Source: Casp-Chloro-G3 sp002816715 (lineage in GTDB: Bacteria; Chloroflexota; Dehalococcoidia; Lucifugimonadales; UBA3495). From it: 64,000 nucleotides of DNA. Of the stretch, positions 1 to 8,444 are shown in pieces (position 1 is the stretch's first letter; each line of letters starts with the position of its first letter). The stretch spans positions 79,833 to 143,832 of the forward strand of contig JAQBUV010000001.1 of the NCBI GenBank assembly GCA_027623815.1, in the 5' to 3' direction. The notes under the pieces were generated by a model. It saw only the letters and a program-made list of their open reading frames with translations. It was not told the origin of the DNA and did no database searches. The position numbers and the translations under genes were made by a program.

Positions 1-768
1 ACGCTTCTCAACAAAAGACTGAAGCCCCTCGGCGCGGTCATCGGTACTTTGCAGAATGATGTTCAGGTCCGCCTCCAGGCGCAGTCCCTCAGCCAGGCTC
101 AGGTCTGCGCCTTTGGTAATGGCTTCTTTGGCATACCGGGCGGCAATGGGTCCACCGGCGGCAATCGCTTCGGCCAGCCGCTGAGTCTCCCGCGTCAATT
201 CTCCAGGCGGCACCACGCGATTGACCAGACCGATGCTCAGCGCTTCTGCCGAACCGATAACCAATGAGGTCAGCATCAGATCCGAAGCCCAGGCTGGCCC
301 CACCAATCGGGGCAGGCGTTGCGTCCCGCCATCCCAGGGGAAGCAACCCGGTTTCGACAGATCAGTTAAGCCAAAACTTGCTGGTTCCGCGCTGATGCGA
401 ATATCCCCCGCCAGGGCCAGTTCCAACCCGTGATCCAGGGCGTCGCCGTTTATCGAAACGATCACTGGAATGGGCAAATTGGCCAGAGCGTCCGCTACCC
501 GCAACTGCTCAATCCAGGCTTGCCGCTGGATTGCCGAACCGGTGGCAAGCTCCGTCGGCAGCGGTTCTCGCCCCAGGGAGAAAGCGGCCCCGGCGCCGGT
601 TAAAACTAAGACCCGAACATTGTCGTCCTGGCGAACTTTATGGCAAGCGTCACGCATCTCCGCAGCCAGGTAGCAATCAATCAGATTACATTGGTCGGGC
701 CGGTTCAACGTTAAAGTAGCTACCGCGCCGTCGCTTTTGTAGGTTAGAAATTTGTACTGAATGGCAAT
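1..768 (-). CDS. Enoyl-CoA hydratase/isomerase family protein (partial, 3' end off window)
   Basis: Crotonase-fold protein of acyl-CoA metabolism, read on the minus strand and running off the left edge. Visible are the N-terminal strand motif TLTLNRPDQCN, the oxyanion/helix segment GLELALAGD with the first catalytic-type Glu, and GGTQRLPRLVG. The second catalytic Glu of the family, normally in FGxPE, aligns with Asp in FGLTD, so true hydratase activity is uncertain. Homology begins at the peptide AIQYKFLTY, yet the frame has no ATG, GTG or TTG there. An ATT at 768-766 would give MAIQYKF; the first ATG, at 657, would remove about 37 conserved residues. It is divergent from groESL. Family is clear from sequence; substrate is unknown. 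Confidence 0.75.
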   Translation of the reverse strand, partial: MAIQYKFLTYKSDGAVATLTLNRPDQCNLIDCYLAAEMRDACHKVRQDDNVRVLVLTGAGAAFSLGREPLPTELATGSAIQRQAWIEQLRVADALANLPIPVIVSINGDALDHGLELALAGDIRISAEPASFGLTDLSKPGCFPWDGGTQRLPRLVGPAWASDLMLTSLVIGSAEALSIGLVNRVVPPGELTRETQRLAEAIAAGGPIAARYAKEAITKGADLSLAEGLRLEADLNIILQSTDDRAEGLQSFVEKR

Positions 769-815
769 TACTCAGGCACCCAAATATTGCTAAATGGTAA
801 GGTGCCAACTCTGTC

Positions 816-844
816 TTGACAAGTGTCATTGGCATGTTTACGAT
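816..844 (+). promoter_or_regulatory. Sigma-A type promoter of groESL
   Basis: TTGACA at 816-821, a 17-bp spacer, and TACGAT at 839-844 form a near-consensus housekeeping promoter. The predicted start falls at about 851, inside the CIRCE operator that follows immediately, which is the classical arrangement for HrcA repression of groE. Confidence 0.8.
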
Positions 845-847
845 GAA

Positions 848-874
848 TTAGCACTCTCTGCCCGAGACTGCTAA
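848..874 (+). promoter_or_regulatory. CIRCE operator (HrcA binding site)
   Basis: TTAGCACTC, a 9-bp spacer, then GACTGCTAA. The left arm matches the CIRCE consensus exactly. The right arm differs from GAGTGCTAA at one base. Its position between the promoter and groES indicates HrcA-mediated heat-shock control of the groESL operon. hrcA itself is not in the window. Confidence 0.9.
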
Positions 875-934
875 TTTTGAATAAAAAGCAATCAAAGACT
901 GGTGCGGAGAAACATAACAGAATAGGAGGCGAAG

Positions 935-1234
935 GTGGTAACTAAAGTAAAACTCCAGCCGTTGGGTGAACGGATTGTAATCAAGCCCTCAGAACAAGAG
1001 GCGCAAACTAAAGGTGGGATCTACTTGCCCGACACTGCCAAAGAGAAACCCCAAGAGGGCGAAATAGTTGCCGCGGGCCCAGGTAGAGTTACCGACGATG
1101 GGACGCGTATACCAATGGAATTGGCCGTTGGCGACAAAGTAATTTACTCAAAGTATGCCGGTACCGAATACAAGGACGGCGACGAAGAGTACCTGATACT
1201 TCGCGAAAGCGATGTCCTGGCCAAGATATCCTAA
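935..1234 (+). CDS. groES: Co-chaperonin GroES
   Basis: The 10-kDa lid of the GroEL folding chamber, 99 residues, the normal length for the family. The N-terminal LQPLGERIVIKP, the mobile-loop region TKGGIYLPDTAKEKPQEG and the C-terminal YLILRESDVLAKI are characteristic. The start is GTG at 935, preceded by AGGAGG at 924-929. It is the first gene of a two-gene operon with groEL 36 bp downstream, transcribed from the CIRCE-controlled promoter. Cytoplasmic. Confidence 0.97.
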   Translation: MVTKVKLQPLGERIVIKPSEQEAQTKGGIYLPDTAKEKPQEGEIVAAGPGRVTDDGTRIPMELAVGDKVIYSKYAGTEYKDGDEEYLILRESDVLAKIS

Positions 1235-1270
1235 AGCACCCAGATAGTATTTTAATTTAGGAGGAAAAGA

Positions 1271-2890
<1,620 letters not shown>

Positions 2891-2924
2891 ACCGCTAGTA
2901 AAAGTCGGTTACACTGGACATCGA

Positions 2925-2956
2925 GACCGCCCCGTGAACACGGGGCGGTCTTTTTT
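2925..2956 (+). terminator. Intrinsic terminator of groESL
   Basis: The arms GACCGCCCCGTG and CACGGGGCGGTC (2925-2950) form a perfect, GC-rich hairpin with a small AA-containing loop, followed at once by six T residues (2951-2956). It lies 35 bp beyond the groEL stop. Confidence 0.95.
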
Positions 2957-2987
2957 GTCTTGGCAGTAGTGATCAAATTTGGATCTC

Positions 2988-3106
2988 GTCATTCCGGCGC
3001 AAGCCGGAATCCGTCAGCGCATATCAACTTCCAGTGTATCTGGAACCGGCCTTCGCCGCTGTGACGAGCAGAGTCCCAGCCCTGACCCAGCAAGCTGAAT
3101 CACCAC
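2988..3106 (+). repeat. Dispersed ~120-bp repeat, copy 1 (inverted partner of 6037-6157)
   Basis: It begins with a short inverted repeat (ATTCCGGCGCAAGCCGGAAT). The match to the reverse complement of 6037-6157 continues through GTATCTGGA, GTGACGAGCAGAGTCCCA and CTGACCC to the end. It lies just beyond the 3' end of the CoA-transferase cluster. A third copy that shares only the ends is at 15719-15806. No coding function is seen. Confidence 0.75.
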
Positions 3107-3117
3107 TGATTGCCCGG

Positions 3118-3789
3118 TCACAATTCGTACTCCTTCAGGTCATGGGGGATAATCAATTTGGCCTGAGTAATCTGCTGCACTGCTTCGGGAGTCCAGCCTG
3201 GTGCTACTTCCAGCAACACCAAACCCTTTGCGGTGGGCTGCATGACCGCCACGTCGGTCACGATCAACGACACGCATTCTTTGCCGGTGATCGGGTAGGT
3301 GCATTCTTCCACTATTTTGGACTGACCCTGACGGTCGGTATGTTCCATGGCCACGATCACCGTCTTGGCGCCGGCGGCCAAGTCCATTGCCCCGCCGATG
3401 TTGCCGACGCCCCGCTCCGGCAGCATCCAGTTCGCCAAGTCTCCTTTGGCGGAAACCTGATGCGCCCCCAGCACCGTTACGTCCAGGTGGCCGCCCCGAA
3501 TCATGGCGAATCCATCAACGGAACTGAAAAATGCCATGCCAGGAACCGGTTGCAGGAACTGACCGCCAGCGTTAATCAGGTCAATGTCCTGCTCCCCTTC
3601 TTCCGCCAACGGGCCGCAGTTCAGGACGCCGCTCTCGCTGTGGTAAAACACCACGCTGTCGTCCGACACAAAGTTGGACACCAGAGTTGGGATGCCAATG
3701 CCCAGGTTAACGTAGCCGCCGTCCGGTAGCTCTTTAGCCACCCGCATGGCGACGACCTCTCGGTCTAACCGCTCTTTGTCTTCAAACAT
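3118..3789 (-). CDS. 3-oxoacid CoA-transferase family subunit B
   Basis: Family I CoA-transferase beta subunit, 223 residues. It has the GxGxP motif (LGIGIP, about residues 29-34) and the catalytic-Glu motif SESG (Glu52), whose carboxylate carries CoA as a thioester in this family. It is the last of three consecutive CoA-transferase genes, 14 bp after the fused B-A gene. It probably pairs with an A domain, either the A domain of the fusion or the free A subunit. Substrates could be acetoacetate/succinate, oxoadipate or another 3-oxo acid; the sequence does not decide. The ATG at 3789 has only a weak upstream ribosome site. Confidence 0.9.
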   Translation of the reverse strand: MFEDKERLDREVVAMRVAKELPDGGYVNLGIGIPTLVSNFVSDDSVVFYHSESGVLNCGPLAEEGEQDIDLINAGGQFLQPVPGMAFFSSVDGFAMIRGGHLDVTVLGAHQVSAKGDLANWMLPERGVGNIGGAMDLAAGAKTVIVAMEHTDRQGQSKIVEECTYPITGKECVSLIVTDVAVMQPTAKGLVLLEVAPGWTPEAVQQITQAKLIIPHDLKEYEL

Positions 3790-3803
3790 GGGGCCAACGC
3801 CTG

Positions 3804-5243
3804 CTATTCATAGGGCGAGAAGTCGCTGGGTCTAATTACGATTCGATTGACGTAAATGCCGGGGGTTATGATTGCCTCCGGGTCTAGCTTTCCCGGCTCA
3901 ACCAGTTCGTCCACCTCAACCACGGTTATATCTGCTGAAGGGGCCATCACCGAGTTGAAGTTGCGAGAGGTTCCTTTGTACACCACGTTGCCCAGGGTGT
4001 CGGCTTTATGACCGCGTATGATGCAAAAATCGGCCCGAAGCGCCTCTTCCAGGACGTACTCCTTGCCGTCGATGACGCGAGTCTCTTTGCCCTCAGATAT
4101 CAGCGTGCCCACGCCGGTGGGGGTATAAAAGGCGGCTACGCCCGCCCCGCCTGCCCGCAAACGCTCCGCCAATGTGCCTTGGGGCACTAACTCCAGTTCG
4201 ACCTCGCCCCGACGATAGGCCAACTCAAAGGCGGTGGGGCGGGACGCGGAGGGTGACACTGGATAAGAGGCGATGGCCTTTTTGACCTGCTGGTTATCAA
4301 TCAAAATAGTGTGGTCAATGGCTTGCTTCCCCGGTGGAGTACCAAAATTGACGACCCGTGCGATGCCCGCGGTGTTGCTGATAATGGTCAAATTCTTGGC
4401 CCCGTGGTCGCGCAGGGAGGTCAGCAAATAATGGGGTGTTCCACCTGGCCCGGCAAAGCCATCGATCATCACGATGGCGCCGTCGGGTAGATCACTGAGG
4501 GCGTGCAACCCGCTGGCAAAGACCTTCTCCGAAGTTTTTAGTCTCGGTGATTTGAGGTCAGATAAGTTAAAGGCGATTTCGCGCAAGTTCGGTGAAACGG
4601 CTAGCTGCGCTCCGGTTAGAGCGATCACATCATCGGCACGCCAGCCTGCGGCAACTTCCAGTAGTTCCAGCCCTGATGCTGTAACATTGATCACCGCGAT
4701 ATCGGTGACGATCAGATCGACAAATCCTACGCCATCAATAGGATTGGAGCAAACTGGCACGATATTGGGCGAGCCATCGTCCCTCGAATGGAGCATCATG
4801 GCAATGACGCGACGGGCACCAGCGGCCAAATCCACCGCAAACCCTGGCCCGAACAATCCCGGAGTCTCTGAAGTTGTCCAGTGGGTAAAGTCGCCACTAC
4901 GACTAACCTGTGAGGCCTGGATAATTGCCACGTCTACCTGACCCCCACGCAGCATGGCCGCCAGGTCTACTGTACTGTGTACTGATGCTCCCGGCTGGAG
5001 ATTAATCCCCGACCCATTGGAATCGACAAAACCAGTCTGGGCGGATGACTGGCCGCCCGACGAAATTCTTCCCAACAGCCCACCCTCAGTGAGAAACTGG
5101 ACCGCTGCATCCGGCGGCAACTCCCCAGGAACCAGCGAAGGCAGACCTGAACCCAGGGCGACGGTCTCACCAGGATTGAGTTCTTGGGAGACGCGCCTAG
5201 CCTGAGCGTTGGAATCTAATTTTTTAGCTGCTGGCATGGTCAC
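3804..5243 (-). CDS. Fused CoA-transferase, B domain followed by A domain
   Basis: A 479-residue protein that joins a beta-type domain (about residues 10-225, with GSGLPS and catalytic-type TEGG, Glu53) to an alpha-type domain (about 240-479, starting EKVFASGLHAL, with IDGFAGPGGTP and NVVYKGTSRNF). The natural fused enzyme of mitochondria (SCOT) has the order A-B, so B-A is the reverse. It sits between a free A gene upstream and a free B gene downstream, as if two tandem A-B operons had merged by fusion of B1 to A2. The B domain is divergent but keeps its Glu. The start is GTG at 5243, with ATG at 5237 as an alternative. Substrate unknown. Confidence 0.85.
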   Translation of the reverse strand: MTMPAAKKLDSNAQARRVSQELNPGETVALGSGLPSLVPGELPPDAAVQFLTEGGLLGRISSGGQSSAQTGFVDSNGSGINLQPGASVHSTVDLAAMLRGGQVDVAIIQASQVSRSGDFTHWTTSETPGLFGPGFAVDLAAGARRVIAMMLHSRDDGSPNIVPVCSNPIDGVGFVDLIVTDIAVINVTASGLELLEVAAGWRADDVIALTGAQLAVSPNLREIAFNLSDLKSPRLKTSEKVFASGLHALSDLPDGAIVMIDGFAGPGGTPHYLLTSLRDHGAKNLTIISNTAGIARVVNFGTPPGKQAIDHTILIDNQQVKKAIASYPVSPSASRPTAFELAYRRGEVELELVPQGTLAERLRAGGAGVAAFYTPTGVGTLISEGKETRVIDGKEYVLEEALRADFCIIRGHKADTLGNVVYKGTSRNFNSVMAPSADITVVEVDELVEPGKLDPEAIITPGIYVNRIVIRPSDFSPYE

Positions 5244-5268
5244 TTATGGATGTCATATCGACCTACCT

Positions 5269-5955
5269 CTAGGACGCCGGAGTCTGTACCACCCGGTTGA
5301 CGAATATTCCGGAAGAGATCACCGTCTCTGGGTCGATGCCGCCCGGGTCACAGACCCGGTCTGCTTCAGCGATGCTGACGGTGGCCGCCATTGCCATCAC
5401 TGGCCCCCAGTTGCGGCCTGCCCCTAGATAGACCACATTGCCCAGGGTGTCGGCGGCATCCGCCTTGAAAAGCGCGAAGTCGGCCTTTAGCGGCAACTCC
5501 AAGATGCAGTCGCCTTGCGCAAAGGTGCGTGACTCTTTCCCATCGGCGAAACGAGTGCCAACGCCGGTGGAGATGAACACACCACCCAGTCCCGCTCCGG
5601 CCGCGCGCAACCGCTCGGCCAGAGTCCCTTGAGGCACAATCTCGATCTCAAGTTGACCGGTCTCCCAGGCGTTCTTGATTATTCCATCGTTTGCTGGTGG
5701 GAAGGGCAAGGCAGAGATCAGCTTCTTCACCTGGCCGTTGGTCACCAACTGATCAACGCCTGAGGGTTTAGCAGAATCGGGCCAAGCCCCCGGGGAGTAA
5801 ACGCAGGTCAGATTCTTGACTGGCTTTTGGCACAACGCCGCAATCAGTCCTCTGGGCACTCCACAACCGGCGAAACCTCCGATCAGGACAGTGTCACCAT
5901 TGGAGATGCCAGCCAGCGCGGCGTCACAAGTGGTATAAACCTTTTCCCTGGGCAA
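5269..5955 (-). CDS. 3-oxoacid CoA-transferase family subunit A
   Basis: Family I CoA-transferase alpha subunit, 228 residues, with the CoA-binding segment VLIGGFAGCGVP near the N-terminus and DTLGNVVYLGAGRNWGPVMA near the C-terminus. It is the first gene of the minus-strand CoA-transferase cluster and lies 25 bp upstream of the B-A fusion. The start is probably TTG at 5955, with GGGAGA in front. It likely associates with a B domain to move CoA between a short-chain acyl-CoA and a carboxylic acid. Assignment to family is secure; the exact reaction is not. Confidence 0.9.
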   Translation of the reverse strand: MPREKVYTTCDAALAGISNGDTVLIGGFAGCGVPRGLIAALCQKPVKNLTCVYSPGAWPDSAKPSGVDQLVTNGQVKKLISALPFPPANDGIIKNAWETGQLEIEIVPQGTLAERLRAAGAGLGGVFISTGVGTRFADGKESRTFAQGDCILELPLKADFALFKADAADTLGNVVYLGAGRNWGPVMAMAATVSIAEADRVCDPGGIDPETVISSGIFVNRVVQTPAS

Positions 5956-6036
5956 TACACTCTCCCAATACGTTCCCAGCTTTGCCAGCGAATTTTAACA
6001 GGTATTTTAGGGCAGGTGAAGGGTCTGTTCTTGACG

Positions 6037-6157
6037 GTAGCGGTTCAACTTGCCGGGTCAGGATTGGGACTCTGCTCGTCACACCAGCGAAGGGCGGTGT
6101 CCAGATAGACTGGTGGCCGATACTCCCTGATGGATTCCTGCTTGCGCCGGAATTACA
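6037..6157 (-). repeat. Dispersed ~120-bp repeat, copy 2
   Basis: The reverse complement aligns along its length with 2988-3106, including GTGACGAGCAGAGTCCCA and the terminal ATTCCGGCGCAAGC. Together the two copies form a long imperfect inverted repeat around the three CoA-transferase genes. It occupies much of the 566-bp gap between the A-subunit gene and thiG. Confidence 0.75.
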
Positions 6158-6194
6158 TGATCCAAACTGAACCACTACCGGGCAAACGGCCTCG

Positions 6195-6223
6195 TTGACT
6201 TACGGTTTTGGCAGTGCTAAGCT
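6195..6223 (+). promoter_or_regulatory. Probable promoter of the thiG operon
   Basis: TTGACT at 6195-6200 and TAAGCT at 6218-6223 are separated by 17 bp. The -35 is good and the -10 is weak. A start near 6230 would place the TPP aptamer at the 5' end of the transcript, as expected. Confidence 0.45.
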
Positions 6224-6248
6224 TCGTTTAATAATCAAATGCCATCGT

Positions 6249-6345
6249 TCTGGCGGGAGCTTGGGTAAGCCAGGCTGAGAGGGCGGCCAAAGATCGCCGC
6301 CGACCGTCTGCACCTGATCTGGGTAATGCCGGCGCAGGAATCAGA
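6249..6345 (+). ncRNA. TPP riboswitch (THI element)
   Basis: The conserved aptamer blocks are visible: GGGAGC then CTGAGAGGG at 6274-6282, and ACCTGATCTGGGTAATGCC (6312-6330) followed by GGCGCAGGAA. This is the thiamine pyrophosphate riboswitch upstream of thiG. The 5' strand CTGGCGG (6250-6256) is identical to part of the 3' arm of the terminator at 6363-6393, so it can pair with CCGCCAG (6365-6371) as an antiterminator when TPP is absent. TPP binding would lock the aptamer and allow termination. Confidence 0.95.
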
Positions 6346-6362
6346 CGCTAGAAGCCTATCGC

Positions 6363-6393
6363 AACCGCCAGGAAAGCTACCTGGCGGTTTTTT
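6363..6393 (+). terminator. Expression-platform terminator of the TPP riboswitch
   Basis: AACCGCCAGG (6363-6372) and CCTGGCGGTT (6380-6389) form a perfect 10-bp stem with a 7-nt loop, followed by a T run (6388-6393). It is placed about 20 nt after the aptamer and 130 bp before thiG, as expected for transcriptional control by TPP. Confidence 0.95.
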
Positions 6394-6521
6394 GCACTAT
6401 GCAAGATATGTACTAAACTCATACCAAGATGGGATCTACATGGATTCGTGCGTAAACTGTGCGGGTTTCACCTTGGCTTTAGTTTAGGTAGGTTAACGTA
6501 GGTTAATAAGGAGATGCTGCG

Positions 6522-7313
6522 GTGTCGGATGACCTGGTAATTGCTGGCAAACATTTCAAGTCCCGCCTGATAGTGGGGACGGGGCGATACCGTACTATGG
6601 AGGACATGGTGCAAGCCCTGGACGCTTCTGGTACCGAGATGGTCACGGTCGCCATTCGACGTTTGGATCTGGACAACCCCAACCAAAAGACCATTCTGGA
6701 CTACATTGACTGGGACCGCTACAACATTCTGCCCAACACTGCCGGATGCAAGACGGTGGCAGAAGCACTGTTCGTAGCCCAGCTAGGTAGGGAGGTCACC
6801 AAGACCGATTTCGTCAAGCTGGAAGTGATCCCCGACGCCAAGTACCTATTCCCAGACCCAGCGGCGACTTTGGAAGCCGCCGAGAAGCTGGTTAAAGATG
6901 GCTTCATAGTCCTGCCCTACATTCACGCCGACCCAGTTTTGGCCATGCGGCTGGAAGAGGTGGGTTGCGCCACCGTAATGCCCCTGGGCTCGGCCATCGG
7001 CTCCGGTCAAGGCATCCACACTGTTGAAGAGATACGCATAATTCTGGAACAGGCCAACATACCGGTGGTGGTAGACGCTGGACTAGCTGTGCCCTCCGAC
7101 GCTTCGAAAGCGCTGGAAATGGGAGCATCGGCAGTGCTGGTCAACACCGCCATCGCCCAAGCTGAAAATCCGGCCCTGATGGCTGAAGCCTTCAAGTTGG
7201 GAGTTGAGGCGGGCCGCAAATCCTACCTGGCCGGAAGGATACCGCTGCGGGCCAATGCCGCCGCCAGCAGCCCCACCTCCGATGTGCCGCAACCGACATC
7301 AGTGCGAAGCTGA
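6522..7313 (+). CDS. thiG: Thiazole synthase ThiG
   Basis: Forms the thiazole phosphate moiety of thiamine from deoxyxylulose phosphate, dehydroglycine and ThiS thiocarboxylate. It has 263 residues and a TIM-barrel fold. Signatures are the N-terminal FKSRLIVGTGRY, the Schiff-base Lys in DFVKLEVIPD, and the phosphate site PVVVDAGLAVPSDA. The start is GTG at 6522 with AAGGAG at 6508-6513. It is the first gene after the TPP riboswitch and is followed by thiE and thiS; thiC, thiD, thiF and thiO are not in the window. Confidence 0.97.
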   Translation: MSDDLVIAGKHFKSRLIVGTGRYRTMEDMVQALDASGTEMVTVAIRRLDLDNPNQKTILDYIDWDRYNILPNTAGCKTVAEALFVAQLGREVTKTDFVKLEVIPDAKYLFPDPAATLEAAEKLVKDGFIVLPYIHADPVLAMRLEEVGCATVMPLGSAIGSGQGIHTVEEIRIILEQANIPVVVDAGLAVPSDASKALEMGASAVLVNTAIAQAENPALMAEAFKLGVEAGRKSYLAGRIPLRANAAASSPTSDVPQPTSVRS

Positions 7314-7317
7314 TCCC

Positions 7318-7968
7318 GTGCGCCCCGATTTACCAAATCCCTGCCTGTGCCTAGTTACTGACCGACGCATTTGCGATGAAGCCACGCTGGTAGCGCGTAT
7401 TGCTGACGCGGTGTCCGGTGGTGTGGACCTGGTGCAGCTCCGCGAGAAAGACTTGCCCGGTGGCCCATTGCTGGAGTTGGCCCAACGGATAAGAGAGGCT
7501 ATCAGTGACTCGGCGATGCTCATTATCAATGAGCGTGTTGACGTGGCCGCCGCCATTGCCGCCAACGGAGTGCAATTGGGAGAGGAAGCCCTGCCGACAA
7601 TAGAAGCCCGTAAGATTCTTGGCCATGATACCCTCATCGGGCGGTCGGTGCATTCATTGGAGGGGGCGTTGCAGGCAGCAGAGCAGGGCGCCGACTTCTT
7701 GCTGGTGGGCACCATGTTTGCCAGTCGGTCTCATCCCGGGGAAGAACCAGCGGGGCCAGCACTGGTGCGGCAGATTACAGTCCGGTGTTCCTTGCCGCTG
7801 TTCGGCATTGGCGGCATTGACGCATCCAATGCTGGTCATGTCATGGACGCTGGGGCCAGCGGCGTGGCGGTGATCACCAGCATTCTGGCGTCCCCCAGCC
7901 CAAAAGAGGCGGCCCGACAAATCAAGCGCGCCATAGTGGCTTCTTCGCTGGCCGCCAGGGCAAGCTAA
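7318..7968 (+). CDS. thiE: Thiamine-phosphate synthase ThiE
   Basis: Couples the hydroxymethylpyrimidine pyrophosphate and thiazole phosphate moieties to thiamine phosphate. It has 216 residues from GTG 7318, 4 bp after the thiG stop. The frame is open further upstream inside thiG, but the family begins near LCLVTDRR, so the later start is preferred. Motifs: DLVQLREKD, IINERVDVA, GVQLGEE, IGRSVHS and PLFGIGGIDASN. The pyrophosphate-binding segment reads GTMFASRSHPG. Cytoplasmic; controlled by the TPP riboswitch with thiG. Confidence 0.95.
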   Translation: MRPDLPNPCLCLVTDRRICDEATLVARIADAVSGGVDLVQLREKDLPGGPLLELAQRIREAISDSAMLIINERVDVAAAIAANGVQLGEEALPTIEARKILGHDTLIGRSVHSLEGALQAAEQGADFLLVGTMFASRSHPGEEPAGPALVRQITVRCSLPLFGIGGIDASNAGHVMDAGASGVAVITSILASPSPKEAARQIKRAIVASSLAARAS

Positions 7969-7976
7969 TTGAGGAA

Positions 7977-8189
7977 TTGCCTGTAGTGATTAATCTTGTA
8001 GTGAACGGCAAGCCCAGAGAGGCTGACGAAAACGTCAATCTGGAGAAGTATCTGACGACCTTCGATGTAAACCTGCGCTTTGTCGCGGTGGGCTACAACG
8101 GCGAAGTCATCAAGAAGGAGAGCTACTCCGGCATCACCCTGAACGACGGCGACACCCTGGAAATCGTGCGGCCAGTCGGTGGGGGATAG
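7977..8189 (+). CDS. thiS: Sulfur carrier protein ThiS
   Basis: A 70-residue ubiquitin-like sulfur carrier that donates sulfur to ThiG as a C-terminal thiocarboxylate. The start is NLVVNGKP and the end DTLEIVRPVGGG, carrying the obligatory terminal Gly-Gly. The TTG at 7977 lies just after GAGGA, 8 bp beyond thiE; a GTG at 7986 is an alternative. The adenylating partner ThiF is not encoded nearby. Confidence 0.93.
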   Translation: MPVVINLVVNGKPREADENVNLEKYLTTFDVNLRFVAVGYNGEVIKKESYSGITLNDGDTLEIVRPVGGG

Positions 8190-8195
8190 CCCGGC

Positions 8196-8444
8196 ATGGC
8201 CGACGATGGCTCGCTAACAGTTGAGGCCCTCGACCCGGTGCTGATTCGGGTAGTAGGAGAGCATCAGGAAAAGGTCGTGGGATGGATGCGCGATGAACCA
8301 GGGTGCTGGGGATTCTTAGCGGGGCAGGCAGTCGCCGCTTGCCGTGCCCAGATTGATCGCCCTCTGGCAGACATCGAGCGCAGGTTGGTCTGGGATCGAC
8401 TGTGGTGGTTGTTGGAGAATCTCAAAAAAGAAGTCTTGAGCTAG
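8196..8444 (+). CDS. Small uncharacterised protein, last gene of the thi operon
   Basis: An 82-residue predicted soluble protein starting 6 bp after thiS. I do not recognise a family with certainty. The segment KVVGWMRDEPGCWGFLAGQAVAA weakly resembles the C-terminal GatB/YqeY helical domain (KVxxYxxGKxxxxGFxxGQVM), but the resemblance is by eye only. It is tightly spaced in the riboswitch-controlled thiamine operon, so a linked role or simple co-transcription are both possible. Its stop codon overlaps the stop of the convergent propeller gene. Confidence 0.65.
   Translation: MADDGSLTVEALDPVLIRVVGEHQEKVVGWMRDEPGCWGFLAGQAVAACRAQIDRPLADIERRLVWDRLWWLLENLKKEVLS

Noticed and set aside
3034..3729. 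231-codon plus-strand frame opposite the CoA-transferase B gene
   Set aside because: It is antisense to a gene with intact catalytic motifs and begins inside the dispersed repeat; no recognisable domain.
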